A stretch of DNA of 64,000 nucleotides from UBA4733 sp036734945 (GTDB lineage Bacteria > Chloroflexota > UBA4733). The stretch lies in NCBI GenBank assembly GCA_036734945.1, contig DAIMXP010000006.1:1-64000 (forward strand), read 5' to 3'. Positions 17,282-25,602 of this stretch are shown here, one piece after another. The translations under genes were made by a program, and so were the position numbers. Position 1 is the stretch's first letter, and every line of letters starts with the position of its first letter. The notes under the pieces are model-generated. The model had not been told where the DNA came from. It was given only the letters and a program-made list of their open reading frames with translations, and searched no databases.

Positions 17282-18757
17282 GTGGGAGATTCGATCTCGG
17301 CGACACCCTTCCGGCGGCAAGTGCGGGAGACCGGTCGGCTCATCCGGCTTGGGGTGCGGCTGACCTGGCGGGCCAGCCCCGGCCTGGTCCTGGGCATCCT
17401 GCTGCTCCTCGCCCTCCAGGCGCTGCTCCGGCCTGTGCAACTGGTGTTGTCGCGGGTCGTCGTGGATCGCGTGGCGCTCGACCTCGGCGCGGTCACGCGG
17501 CCCGACGTCCTCGCCACGGCGCTGCCCCTCTCGGCCTGGATTGCGCTCACCGTGACCGCGCTGGCGGTGAGTCAACTGGCGCAGCCCTTCGTCACCGTCT
17601 TTCAGGCGGTCGTGGCCGACCGCCTCACCGGCTATGTCACACGCCAGCTCATCGTGGCCGCCAATCGCTGCCAGGGACTGGCCCGACTGGAAGATCCCGG
17701 CTTCGCCGACGACCTGGAGCGGGCGCGGAGCCACGCCGCGACCGGCGGACTCAACCTGTTGATGTACGGCGGGCGGACGGCGCTGGACGCCTTCAGCGCC
17801 GCTGGTTTCGCGCTGCTACTGGTCGGGCTGCATCCCCTCGCCCCGCTTGTCCTCCTGCTGGCGAACCTGCCCCAGATGACGCGCCAATGGGAGTATCAGC
17901 GCCAGACGAGTATCCACCTCTATCGACGCACCCCGGCGGCGCGGCGCCTCGCCTACTACCGTGATCTGTTCCTCACGCCGGAACCGGCCAAAGATGTACG
18001 CCTCTATGGTCTCGGCCCGTTTTTCCGGCGGCGCTACGACGCCACGTACACGCCGATCCTCGCGGAGCTTGACGACATCCGCCGGCGCCTGGTCGGCCAT
18101 AACGGCGCCGGCAAGACGACCATCGTCAAGCTGCTGCTGCGACTCTACGACCCCACTGCCGGCGCCATCACGCTCGATGGTGTGGACCTGCGCGACTACG
18201 ACCCGGCAGATTTGCGCCGAGAGGTTGGCGCCATCTTCCAGGACTTCGTCCGCTACGAGTTGACCGCCGGAGAGAACATCGCCATGGGCCAGGTCGACGC
18301 GCTGGAGCATCCGGCGCAGTTGCTGGAGGCGGCGACGAAAGCGGGGGCGGCGGAATTGCTCGGGCGGCTCCCCCAGGGGTTAGACACGCCCCTGGGCCGC
18401 GAACTGGGCGGACGGGAGTTATCGGGTGGGGAGTGGCAGAAGTTGGCGCTGGCCAGGGCCTTCCTCCGCGATGCCCAACTCCTCGTGCTGGACGAGCCGA
18501 CTGCCGCGCTCGATGTCCAGACGGAACACGACGTCTACAGCCGCTTTCACGATCTCACGCGGGACCGCACGACCGTGCTGATCAGCCACCGATTCTCGAC
18601 AGTGCGGATGGCCGACCGCATCCTGTACCTCGCCGATGGCGCGATCCAGGAAGAAGGCAGCCATGCCGAGCTGATGGCCAAGGATGGCGACTACGCCCGC
18701 CTCTACCGCCTTCAGGCGGCGGCCTACATTGGACAGGAGGCTGAGGTGAGCAAATGA
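17282..18757 (+). pseudogene. ABC half-exporter, pair 2 member A, with in-frame deletion of about 132 residues
   Basis: The reading frame is open, but alignment by eye to the paralogue at 11420-13276 shows that everything between LDDIRRRL and GHNGAGKT is missing. That stretch is about 132 residues in the paralogue and holds the last two membrane helices, the linker and the first strands of the ATPase domain with the A-loop. Walker A, LSGGEWQK, Walker B and the H-loop remain. The junction at about 18090 has short homology between the two sides (GCGCTGGTCGG-like). A transporter lacking two helices should not fold normally. Start chosen at GTG 17282 behind AAGGGAAAGAG; GTG 17237 is an alternative for a leaderless message. 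Its stop overlaps the next ATG. It could also be an assembly collapse. Confidence 0.85.
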
Positions 18758-20568
18758 AGCTGGCGGCATGGCATCTACCCACGACCATCAGGACGTACCG
18801 GCGTGGCCTGGCACTTGTGGTAACAGCCGCACCGGGGCTGGCGCGCATCTATCTGGCGCTGTTGCTGGTGCTCAGCCTCTTGCCGGTGGTCCAGACCTGG
18901 CTGACCAAGGTGCTGGTCGACCATCTGGCCGGCGGCGACCTCGGCGCGGGCGGCGCCGTTCAGCGTGTAGTCGTCCTGGCCGCGTTCTACGCCCTGACGA
19001 TGGTTGCTGCCGCCGTCCTCTCCCCTGCCCAGCAGACCCTCGCGGCCTGGCTGCAGGAGCGCACCGTGGGGGCGATCGACCGGCAGTTGCTGGCGGCCGG
19101 GATACGGCTGCCGGACCTCGGCCGCATCGAGCGTCCGGCCTTCGGCGACGAACTCCGCCTGCTCCAGCAGATGCACTATGCGCCGCTCACCCTCTTCCTG
19201 TTCCTGCAGCGGGGCATGGGCACCCTGCTCACGCTGATCGGGCTCTTGCTGCTACTGCTACGCCTCCACCCGCTCATCCCTGCGCTCCTTTTGCTGTTGA
19301 GCGTGCCGCACCTCCTCGCCTTGCGGCGCCTGGACCAGCTCAAGTTCCAGGCGATGGCCGACCGCAGCCGTCCGGCCCGCGAGATGGACTACTGTGCGCG
19401 GATTGCCCCCGAGCCGGGGGCAGCCAAGGAGTTGCGCGTGTTCGGCCTGGGCGACTTCTTCCTCCAGAGATTCGACGACCGTTGGCAGGCGGCGCTCCGG
19501 GAAGTCACCCGCCTGCACTTCCGGCAACTGCGCCTGTTCACGGCCTTCGACGGCCTCTTTGCTGCAGCAGTCGCCGGCTGTTTCTGGTATGTGGCGACGC
19601 AGGCCCACGCCGGACGGCTCACGCTCGGTGATGTCGCCCTGTACCTGAGCGCCATCGTGCAGGCCGAGAGCCGTCTCGTACTGCTGGCACAGGTTATCGG
19701 CATGACCCAGGAGACGACACTCCTCCTGCAGGGCTTCTTCTCCTTTCTGGACGGCGCCGGACCGTGCATTGCCCTGGCCGCCCCTGCGGAGGCGTTGCCA
19801 CCACCCGATACCGTGCGCTTCGGGATCGAGCTGCGTGGCGTCTCCTTCCGCTATCCCGAGAGCGCGGAACCCGTCCTGGACGAAGTCAGCCTGCATTCCC
19901 GCGCCGGCACAGTGACAGCGCTCGTCGGCGTGAACGGCGCAGGCAAGTCCACCCTCGTCAAGCTGCTCACGCGCATGTACGACCCCACCGCCGGCGAGAT
20001 CCTGCTCGATGGCATCCCATTGCGCGACTACGACCTGACGGGGCTGCGCTCCCGCCTGGCCGTGATCTATCAGGACTTCGCCCGCTTCGCCCTCACCCTG
20101 GGCGAGAACATCACCGTCGGTAGCAACGATCCCGCACAGGTCGACGGAGCGCTGCACCGGGCGGCAGCCGCCTCCGGCGCCGACACGCTCGCCGCGACGT
20201 TGCCCGGCGGCTACGCTACCGAATTGACGCGCCGCTTCGAGGGTGGGGTGGACCTCTCGGGAGGGGAATGGCAGAAAGTGGCGTTGGCGCGCGCCTTCAT
20301 CCGCGATGCGGCGCTGGTGATCCTGGACGAACCGGCGGCGGCGCTGGATGCCGACGCCGAGGCCCATCTCTTCCAGCAGTTTCGGCACCTGATGGTGGGC
20401 AAGACGGCCTTGCTGATCAGCCACCGCTTCTCCACCGTACGCATGGCCGATCAGATCCTGGTGCTGGAAGGCGGGTGGATCGTGGAAGCAGGGAGCCATG
20501 ACGACTTGATCGCGCTCGGTGGCCGTTACGCCGAACTCTACGAGATGCAGGCCGGTCGCTATCGGTGA
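18754..20568 (+). CDS. ABC transporter half-exporter, pair 2 member B
   Basis: 604 residues, ATGA overlap with the truncated member A. The membrane domain lies at about 20-310 and the ATPase domain has GVNGAGKST, LSGGEWQK, VILDEPAAALD and the H-loop. It is the counterpart of the protein at 13273-15102. The ATPase halves are nearly identical at the DNA level whereas the membrane domains are only distantly similar. With its partner damaged, this protein may form a homodimer or pair with a member of pair 1. Confidence 0.92.
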   Translation: MKLAAWHLPTTIRTYRRGLALVVTAAPGLARIYLALLLVLSLLPVVQTWLTKVLVDHLAGGDLGAGGAVQRVVVLAAFYALTMVAAAVLSPAQQTLAAWLQERTVGAIDRQLLAAGIRLPDLGRIERPAFGDELRLLQQMHYAPLTLFLFLQRGMGTLLTLIGLLLLLLRLHPLIPALLLLLSVPHLLALRRLDQLKFQAMADRSRPAREMDYCARIAPEPGAAKELRVFGLGDFFLQRFDDRWQAALREVTRLHFRQLRLFTAFDGLFAAAVAGCFWYVATQAHAGRLTLGDVALYLSAIVQAESRLVLLAQVIGMTQETTLLLQGFFSFLDGAGPCIALAAPAEALPPPDTVRFGIELRGVSFRYPESAEPVLDEVSLHSRAGTVTALVGVNGAGKSTLVKLLTRMYDPTAGEILLDGIPLRDYDLTGLRSRLAVIYQDFARFALTLGENITVGSNDPAQVDGALHRAAAASGADTLAATLPGGYATELTRRFEGGVDLSGGEWQKVALARAFIRDAALVILDEPAAALDADAEAHLFQQFRHLMVGKTALLISHRFSTVRMADQILVLEGGWIVEAGSHDDLIALGGRYAELYEMQAGRYR

Positions 20569-20737
20569 GGCAACCGCGGGCAACGGAAGGAGGTCTCGAG
20601 ATAACTGCTTCCCGCGGCGCTCCTCCGCCACCGGGATATCCACTCACAATGAAGTCAGAAGCGCACCGATGACCGCGGCGCCGCGATCGGCAACGCCTTT
20701 CAGCATACCTGTCAGCAACAGCGCGCAGAGTCAGTCA

Positions 20738-20899
20738 GGGCCATACTTCGTGGTACGATCGATCCGGTGCAACGAACCGCCGATATGCTTCACAACGTTT
20801 GGAACGATCTCGCCAGCGTTGTTGGGACCGAGTAACTCGGGGAGGACGCCCGCATCGTAATCATCGTCCGCATGCTCGAAGCGTACGCAGTAGGGAAAG
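20738..20899 (-). pseudogene. Possible C-terminal remnant of an unrecognised gene
   Basis: On the minus strand this stretch reads as a continuous, well-composed protein tail (PYCVRFEHADDDYDAGVLPE, ending HRIDRTTKYGPD and a stop). It has no start codon before an upstream in-frame stop. It may be a fragment of a lost gene. Otherwise the 340 bases between 20569 and 20909 show nothing. Confidence 0.3.
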
Positions 20900-20909
20900 G
20901 TAGTTTGCA

Positions 20910-21158
20910 GTGAGTGTGAAAAGCCAGATGCTTGCTACGAACGGCGTGACTCAGGCGAACGATAGCAAAATCCATTTCCTAACACCGGAAGAAGCCTGGG
21001 AGACGTTTGACGATGCTGCACAGTATTACCTTCACCTGAGCGGGCGGGAATTCATCGAGGCCTGGGAAGCGGGCAAGTTCGACGACGATCCAGATCGGCC
21101 GGCGGTTGTGCGCGTGGCGATGCTGAGGCCGTTGGTGCCTGGCCGCTCATTGGGCTGA
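20910..21158 (+). CDS. Uncharacterised 82-residue protein upstream of DUF402
   Basis: GTG start with AGGGAAAGG nine bases upstream. The product is acidic and helical: FLTPEEAWETFDDAAQYYL, then GREFIEAWEAGKFDDD and a C-terminal PAVVRVAMLRPL. This LTPEEAW...EFIxAWxxGxFD pattern recurs in small proteins of unknown function in Chloroflexota and cyanobacteria, often beside toxin genes (recollection). Its stop overlaps an ATG of the next frame (TGATG). Confidence 0.72.
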   Translation: MSVKSQMLATNGVTQANDSKIHFLTPEEAWETFDDAAQYYLHLSGREFIEAWEAGKFDDDPDRPAVVRVAMLRPLVPGRSLG

Positions 21159-21199
21159 TGCAACCGCGCTGGGGAGCTAAAAAGGGGATACTGACAGCC

Positions 21200-22120
21200 A
21201 TGACGAAGCGCCGTCGGGCTGACCGTCTGAAGTGGCAGCGCATCATCGCTCGTCGCTTCGCCGTGACGCGCCTTGAGACAACCGCCTTTACCGGCGCCGT
21301 GACCTTGCTGCTGCTCGATGAGTTTGGCGAGCCGTTCTATGCCCAGGTGGACGAGCAGCCGTGCTGCGTCGCCGCGACCGGCTACTCCTGGCTTCAGCAC
21401 TTCCCGACGAGATACCAATACACCGTCACGACGATGTTCGACCCGGACGGCAACGTCGTGCAATGGTATATCGACATCTGCCGGCAGCACGGGGTAGATG
21501 CGGAGGGCATCCCCTGGTTCGAGGACCTCTACCTGGATGTCGTCGCTTCGCCCGCCGGGACGGTGCGCCTTCTGGACGCTGACGAACTGGAAGACGCACT
21601 CCGTGCGGGTATCGTGTCGCCGCATGAATACGCGGCGGCGTGGCGGGAGGCACGGCGGCTCCTGGCGGCGATTGAGCAGCGCAGCTTCCCGCTGCTGGCG
21701 CTCAGTATGCTGCACCGTGCGCTGCTTTTGCAGCAGCTTGCCGAAAGTCGTCCGTCATCCGGGTACACTATTTCCATGGGTTCCTCCTTTCGCCCCATCC
21801 ATCCTGTCGCGGAAGCACAGATCGAACTTTCACGGGCGATTGAGCGCTTTCGTCGCGATGGCGCGTTGGCAGAACCTGTCATGTTCGGCTCACACCGCAC
21901 GCCGGAGGCCGTCGTCATTCCGTTCGCCCTCTACGAGCAACTCGTCGAGGCGCACGCTGCCCGCCGTCGTGCTGCGGCTGCCGCATCGGCGTCGGTGCTG
22001 GCCGAACTGCCCGGCGCCTTCGACGCCGAAGACGATGCGGATGTCGAGCGGTGGATTCGAGGCGAGTTCACTGCGGATGAGCTCTACGAGCGGGCACTCA
22101 CGCGCTCTCGCCCCGCCTGA
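21200..22120 (+). CDS. DUF402 protein fused to a Phd/YefM-like antitoxin
   Basis: The frame runs through two modules. Residues 1-195 are a DUF402 barrel: VTLLLLDEFGEPFYAQVDE, YTVTTMFDPDGNVVQWYIDI, then PWFEDLYLDVV and a helical tail. Residues 198-306 look like the antitoxin that normally precedes fic: RPIHPVAEAQIELSRAI, HRTPEAVVIPFALYEQLVEA and an acidic tail. An internal ATG at 21776 would start the antitoxin alone but has no ribosome site. ATG 21158 is an alternative upstream start coupled to the preceding gene; 21200 better matches the duplicate at 22733. Either a true fusion or loss of a stop codon could explain it. The Fic toxin follows nine bases later. Confidence 0.75.
   Translation: MTKRRRADRLKWQRIIARRFAVTRLETTAFTGAVTLLLLDEFGEPFYAQVDEQPCCVAATGYSWLQHFPTRYQYTVTTMFDPDGNVVQWYIDICRQHGVDAEGIPWFEDLYLDVVASPAGTVRLLDADELEDALRAGIVSPHEYAAAWREARRLLAAIEQRSFPLLALSMLHRALLLQQLAESRPSSGYTISMGSSFRPIHPVAEAQIELSRAIERFRRDGALAEPVMFGSHRTPEAVVIPFALYEQLVEAHAARRRAAAAASASVLAELPGAFDAEDDADVERWIRGEFTADELYERALTRSRPA
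21221..21381 (+). repeat. 161-bp duplicated segment, copy 1
   Basis: The 5' part of the DUF402 frame is repeated, same strand and same length, at 22766-22926. The copies differ at scattered positions only. They flank the fic gene as direct repeats. Confidence 0.85.
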
Positions 22121-22129
22121 TCTGCGCCG

Positions 22130-22717
22130 GTGAGTGCCGACCCCTACGTTGACCCACTCACCGGCGTCTTTCGGAACAAGCTGGGAATCACCGATACCCA
22201 GCAATTGCAGCGCGTCGAGCGGCGACTGACACGCGCGGCATTGCTCCGTCTGGCGGAGCATCCCTTGCCTGGCCGTTATGACCTGGCCCATCTCCAGACA
22301 TTCCACCTCGCCCTATTCGGAGACATCTATACCTGGGCTGGTCACATTCGCACCGTTGATATAGCCAGGACCGATTTCTTTGCGCACCACACGTACATCG
22401 AGTCCTACGCAGGCGACGTCTTTCGCCGGCTCGCCGACGAGCATCACTTGCATGGCTTCGATTTGGACCGATTCGTCGAGCGACTCGTGTATTATTTTGC
22501 CGAAGTCAATGCCCTTCATCCATTCCGCGAGGGCAACGGGCGTACCCAGCGGGCATTCTTCGGCCAGATGGCTGCGGAAGCGGGCTGGCGCATCGGATGG
22601 GAGCAGTTGGATCCTGAATTGAACATCACCGCCTCCATTGCCAGCCTCCGGGGCGACGACCGCGCCCTGGAGGCCATGCTCCGCTCCCTGGTTGCTGCCG
22701 TCGCCGGACGGTCTTAG
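22130..22717 (+). CDS. fic: Fic-family AMPylating toxin
   Basis: 195 residues, GTG start. The complete catalytic motif HPFREGNGRTQR is at residues 130-141, matching HxFx(D/E)GNGRxxR of enzymes that transfer AMP from ATP to target proteins. The N-terminal LALFGDIYTWAGHIRTVDI is the usual Fic core. No inhibitory (S/T)xxxE(G/N) helix is evident within the protein, so control must come from a separate antitoxin. The fused DUF402/antitoxin frame just upstream is the candidate. Confidence 0.92.
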   Translation: MSADPYVDPLTGVFRNKLGITDTQQLQRVERRLTRAALLRLAEHPLPGRYDLAHLQTFHLALFGDIYTWAGHIRTVDIARTDFFAHHTYIESYAGDVFRRLADEHHLHGFDLDRFVERLVYYFAEVNALHPFREGNGRTQRAFFGQMAAEAGWRIGWEQLDPELNITASIASLRGDDRALEAMLRSLVAAVAGRS

Positions 22718-22732
22718 CCGAAGGGTGCATAG

Positions 22733-23017
22733 ATGCCCGGGAGAGCGGCTCTGCGCCGTCGAGCCGATCGCCTGGAGTGGCAGCGCATCATCGCTCGCCG
22801 CATCGCCGTGACGCACCTGGAGACACCTGCATTTACGGGCGCCGTGACCCTGCTGCTGCTCGATGAGTTTGGCGAGCCATTCTATGCCCAGGTGGACGAG
22901 CACTCGTGCTGCGTCGCCGCGACCGGTCGACAAGGGTATGACGGCATCTGCCAGGTAATGCGCTATCGTAACGGGGTACCATTGGTCATGTATAGATGCA
23001 TCGTCCATGCACAATGA
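22733..23017 (+). pseudogene. Truncated second copy of the DUF402 gene
   Basis: The first 65 residues repeat the start of the DUF402 protein at 21200 (RADRLEWQRIIARR, VTLLLLDEFGEPFYAQVDE). After GCGTCGCCGCGACCGG the similarity ends, and 30 unrelated residues follow before a stop. It is a partial tandem duplicate rather than an independent gene. Confidence 0.8.
22766..22926 (+). repeat. 161-bp duplicated segment, copy 2
   Basis: Copy of 21221-21381, on the far side of fic. Confidence 0.85.
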
Positions 23018-23032
23018 GATCAAGGAGTAATT

Positions 23033-23311
23033 ATGCCTACCGGCAGTGAGCCGATGACCACGATCACTGTTCGCGTGCCGGAGCGGCTTCGTGATCGGTA
23101 TGGCGCGCTGGCCCGGGCGACGGACCGCAACCGGCAGTATCACGCGCTGGAGGCGCTGCACCGTTACCTCGAAGCGGAAGCCTGGCAGATTGAGTTGATC
23201 AGCGAACGTCTGCGCCAGATTGATGCCGGGGAGGTCGGCTACGCATCGCCCGAGCGCATCGACGCGGTGCTCAACAAGTACCGTGCCTACGACGAAGGGC
23301 AAGGCGGGTGA
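23033..23311 (+). CDS. CopG/ribbon-helix-helix antitoxin
   Basis: 92 residues with AAGGAG upstream. TITVRVPERLRDRYGALARA is a ribbon-helix-helix start, NRQYHALEALHRYLEAEAWQ the dimer helix, and the acidic tail the toxin-binding part. Its stop overlaps the GTG of the ParE-type toxin gene, the usual order for this family. An internal ATG eight codons in (MTTITV) is an alternative start. Confidence 0.87.
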   Translation: MPTGSEPMTTITVRVPERLRDRYGALARATDRNRQYHALEALHRYLEAEAWQIELISERLRQIDAGEVGYASPERIDAVLNKYRAYDEGQGG

Positions 23312-23605
23312 CGGTCGCGTGGTTGGACGCGGCGCTCGATGACATGGAACGGATCACCGATTTCATCGCCCGCGACAACCTTACCGCTGCCGCTCAATTG
23401 GAGCGGCGCATCCGGGAGGCCACCACCCTCCAGAGTGACCAGCCGAGACTTGGAAGGCCCGGTCGTGTGGGGCACACTCGTGAATTGATCGTGACTCCCT
23501 GCATCGTGCCCTACCACGTCCGAGGGGTCGGCAGTCGAGATCCTGGCGGTCATTGACGGCCGGCGCGATAGCATTGCGGAGATCGTTGCAGGCAGACGAT
23601 CATAG
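23308..23605 (+). pseudogene. RelE/ParE-family toxin gene with a one-base frameshift
   Basis: The first 70 codons encode WLDAALDDMERITDFIARDN and PRLGRPGRVGHTRELIV, typical of ParE/RelE toxins. At about 23525-23530 (CGAGGGGTCGG) the frame shifts. One base later the expected ending appears: AVEILAVIDGRRDSIAEIV to a TAG at 23603. In the annotated frame the protein ends 15 residues later with unrelated sequence. An extra G in the run of four explains it. The toxin is probably inactive, which would leave the antitoxin unopposed. Confidence 0.85.
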
Positions 23606-23613
23606 GACCACTG

Positions 23614-23757
23614 ATGGCGGTACGGGGAAGTCCGGCGCGCGAACGGCTGCGGCTCTACGTGGTCTGCTGGGTGCTGCTGCTGCTCGTCGTGGCGCACGGC
23701 ACTCGCCCGCAGGCGAAGCAAGCAGTCCCCTTTCCAGCGGAGGCGAGCATACGTTGA
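23614..23757 (+). CDS. Possible 47-residue single-pass membrane peptide
   Basis: A frame of 47 residues starts with basic residues, has one hydrophobic stretch (YVVCWVLLLLVVAHG) and a short polar tail. No ribosome site is clear. It lies in the 230-base gap after the broken ParE gene. It could be a chance frame or a remnant. Confidence 0.25.
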   Translation: MAVRGSPARERLRLYVVCWVLLLLVVAHGTRPQAKQAVPFPAEASIR

Positions 23758-23836
23758 CAGCGTGACCCGCCGGCCCTAAGCTGGGCGGAGGTACGGCGGT
23801 GGACACGCCGGCTCGCAAGAAAGAAGACAACAGGCT

Positions 23837-24920
23837 ATGGCTGCCCCGACACTGGCGCTGCACGATGTCGCCGAGCAGGTGGTGCTGGACCGCCGGCACC
23901 TCCACGCCCACCCGGAACTGGGCTTTCAGGAGCAGGAGACGGCCGCCTTCATCGCCGAACGCCTGCGCTCGCTGGGGCTGGAGGTGCAGACCGGCGTGGC
24001 GCAGACGGGCGTCGTCGGCCTGTTGCGCGGCGCTCGCCCCGGCAAGACGGCGCTGCTATGCGCCGATATCGACGCCCTGCCGATCCAGGAGCAGAACGAT
24101 GTGCCCTACCGTTCCCAGGTTGCCGGCGTGATGCACGCCTGCGGCCACGATGGGCACACCGCCATCCTGCTCAACACGGCGAGCGTGCTGGCGGAGCGCC
24201 GCGACACGCTGAGCGGCAACGTCAAGTTCGTCTTCCAACCCAGCGAGGAAGCGCCGCCAGGCGGGGCGATCAAGATGATTGAAGAGGGCGTCCTGGAGAA
24301 CCCCCACGTGGATGCCGCCTTCGGCCTGCACCTGGTCCAGAACCTGCCGCTCGGCACGATCATGGCGCGGCCCGGCCCCATCTCGGCGGCCAGTGATTTC
24401 TTCCGGATCGAGATCGCCGGCAAAGGTGACCATGCTGCCGGCGGTGGTCACGGTTGGCCTGATCCAGGCAGGCACCGTGTCCAACGTCATATCGGAGACG
24501 GGGCGGCTGGAGGGTACCGTGCGCACCTACGACCCGGAGGTGCAGCAGTTGCTCGCTCGGCGCGTCCAGGAGGTGGCGACCGGTGTCGCCCACGCCATGC
24601 GCGCCGAGTGCGTCTGCCAGTACCAGTTCGGTTACCCGTCGGTCATCAACGATCCAGCGATGACGGAGCTGGTCGCGTCGGTCGCGCGCGAGGTGATTGA
24701 CCCGGAGTTCGTGATCCTCGGCGAGCCGGGGATGGCCGGCGAGGACTTCGCCTACTTCCTACAGCACGTTCCCGGCTGCTTCTTCCACGTTGGCACCCGC
24801 AACGACGAACGCGGCCTCATCTACGGCCACCACCACCCCCGCTTCGACATCGACGAAGCGGCACTACCGCTGGGCATCGAGATGTTCGTACGGGTGGTGG
24901 AACGCTACCTCAGTGCGTAA
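23837..24920 (+). pseudogene. M20-family amidohydrolase (IAA-hydrolase type) with internal deletion and frameshift
   Basis: The first part has RRHLHAHPELGFQE, MHACGHDGHTAILL (metal ligands) and QPSEEAPPGGA (catalytic Glu), all as in M20D amidohydrolases that cleave N-acyl amino acids. After IEIAGKGDHAA at about 24435 the usual dimerisation-domain segment is missing; I estimate roughly 35 residues from family memory. The sequence then resumes in another frame as AVVTVGLIQAGTVSNVISE. It continues normally through GMAGEDFAYFLQ and the terminal GHHHPRFDIDE to the stop at 24918. The gene is therefore disrupted, with both ends well preserved, so the event is recent. Confidence 0.9.
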
Positions 24921-24945
24921 CGGCGCGGTTGCCGGGTAATGAGCT

Positions 24946-25548
24946 CTATGGCAGGAAGGATCGCACCGCCAATTGCAACCCTGGGAAAACCTCGCCGCCA
25001 CCCAGCACGCCGTCATGCTCGACTGTTTGTGCGCTGCCGTCGACGTGATAGACCACGACCTGATTCGTCTCCGGGTAGACCAGCCAGAGCAGCCGCAATC
25101 CGGTGCTCAGCCAGTCGCGTACCTTCTCCTGCACCATGCTCGCCGAGTCGTCTGGGGAGATCACTTCAGCCACGAAATCCGGCTGCGTGGCGTCCGTCTT
25201 GCGCGGCGGCCGACCGCTGGGGTACTTGGCGGCCGTGACATAGGCCACATCGGCCATGCGGGCGTGATGGATGTCTCCTTTGATGCGAAAACGCACCTCC
25301 CCGGTCATAATCCTGCCCAGGCGGCGCTCCCTGACGAACAGGTTGAGCTCGGTGCCCAAATCAGCCTCTATCGCCCCATGATCGGGTCCTGGTACCATCC
25401 ATTCCCTCAGTTCTCCGTCGACTAACTCGCGCAGGATGTCGTCTTCCGGAACCCGATCAAGATCATCCACCGTCAGTCGTTGCCGTTGAACCTGCTGGCT
25501 GACTGGTGCGGCAACATCCTCAATGGTCGCCGTGTTCACTGTCGTCAT
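24946..25548 (-). CDS. Uma2-family endonuclease
   Basis: 200 residues, start at 25548 with AAGGGGACG upstream. The Uma2 (DUF820) PD-(D/E)XK-like fold is recognisable: LVDGELREWMVPGPDHG, EVRFRIKG, MADVAYVTAAKYP with the Asp, PDFVAEVISPDD with the Glu, then KVRDWLSTGLRLLWLVYPET. These proteins are abundant in cyanobacteria and Chloroflexota; a nuclease activity is inferred from the fold, and the physiological role is not settled. Convergent with the M20 remnant. Confidence 0.9.
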   Translation of the reverse strand: MTTVNTATIEDVAAPVSQQVQRQRLTVDDLDRVPEDDILRELVDGELREWMVPGPDHGAIEADLGTELNLFVRERRLGRIMTGEVRFRIKGDIHHARMADVAYVTAAKYPSGRPPRKTDATQPDFVAEVISPDDSASMVQEKVRDWLSTGLRLLWLVYPETNQVVVYHVDGSAQTVEHDGVLGGGEVFPGLQLAVRSFLP

Positions 25549-25602
25549 AACCGTCCCCTTCTCCCTTGCCCGCACGGGTAGCATAAATGAAAGATCTCAG
25601 GA

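Noticed and set aside
20790..20975. A 61-residue minus-strand frame
   Set aside because: Another minus-strand frame over the same bases is better composed and is listed as a remnant.
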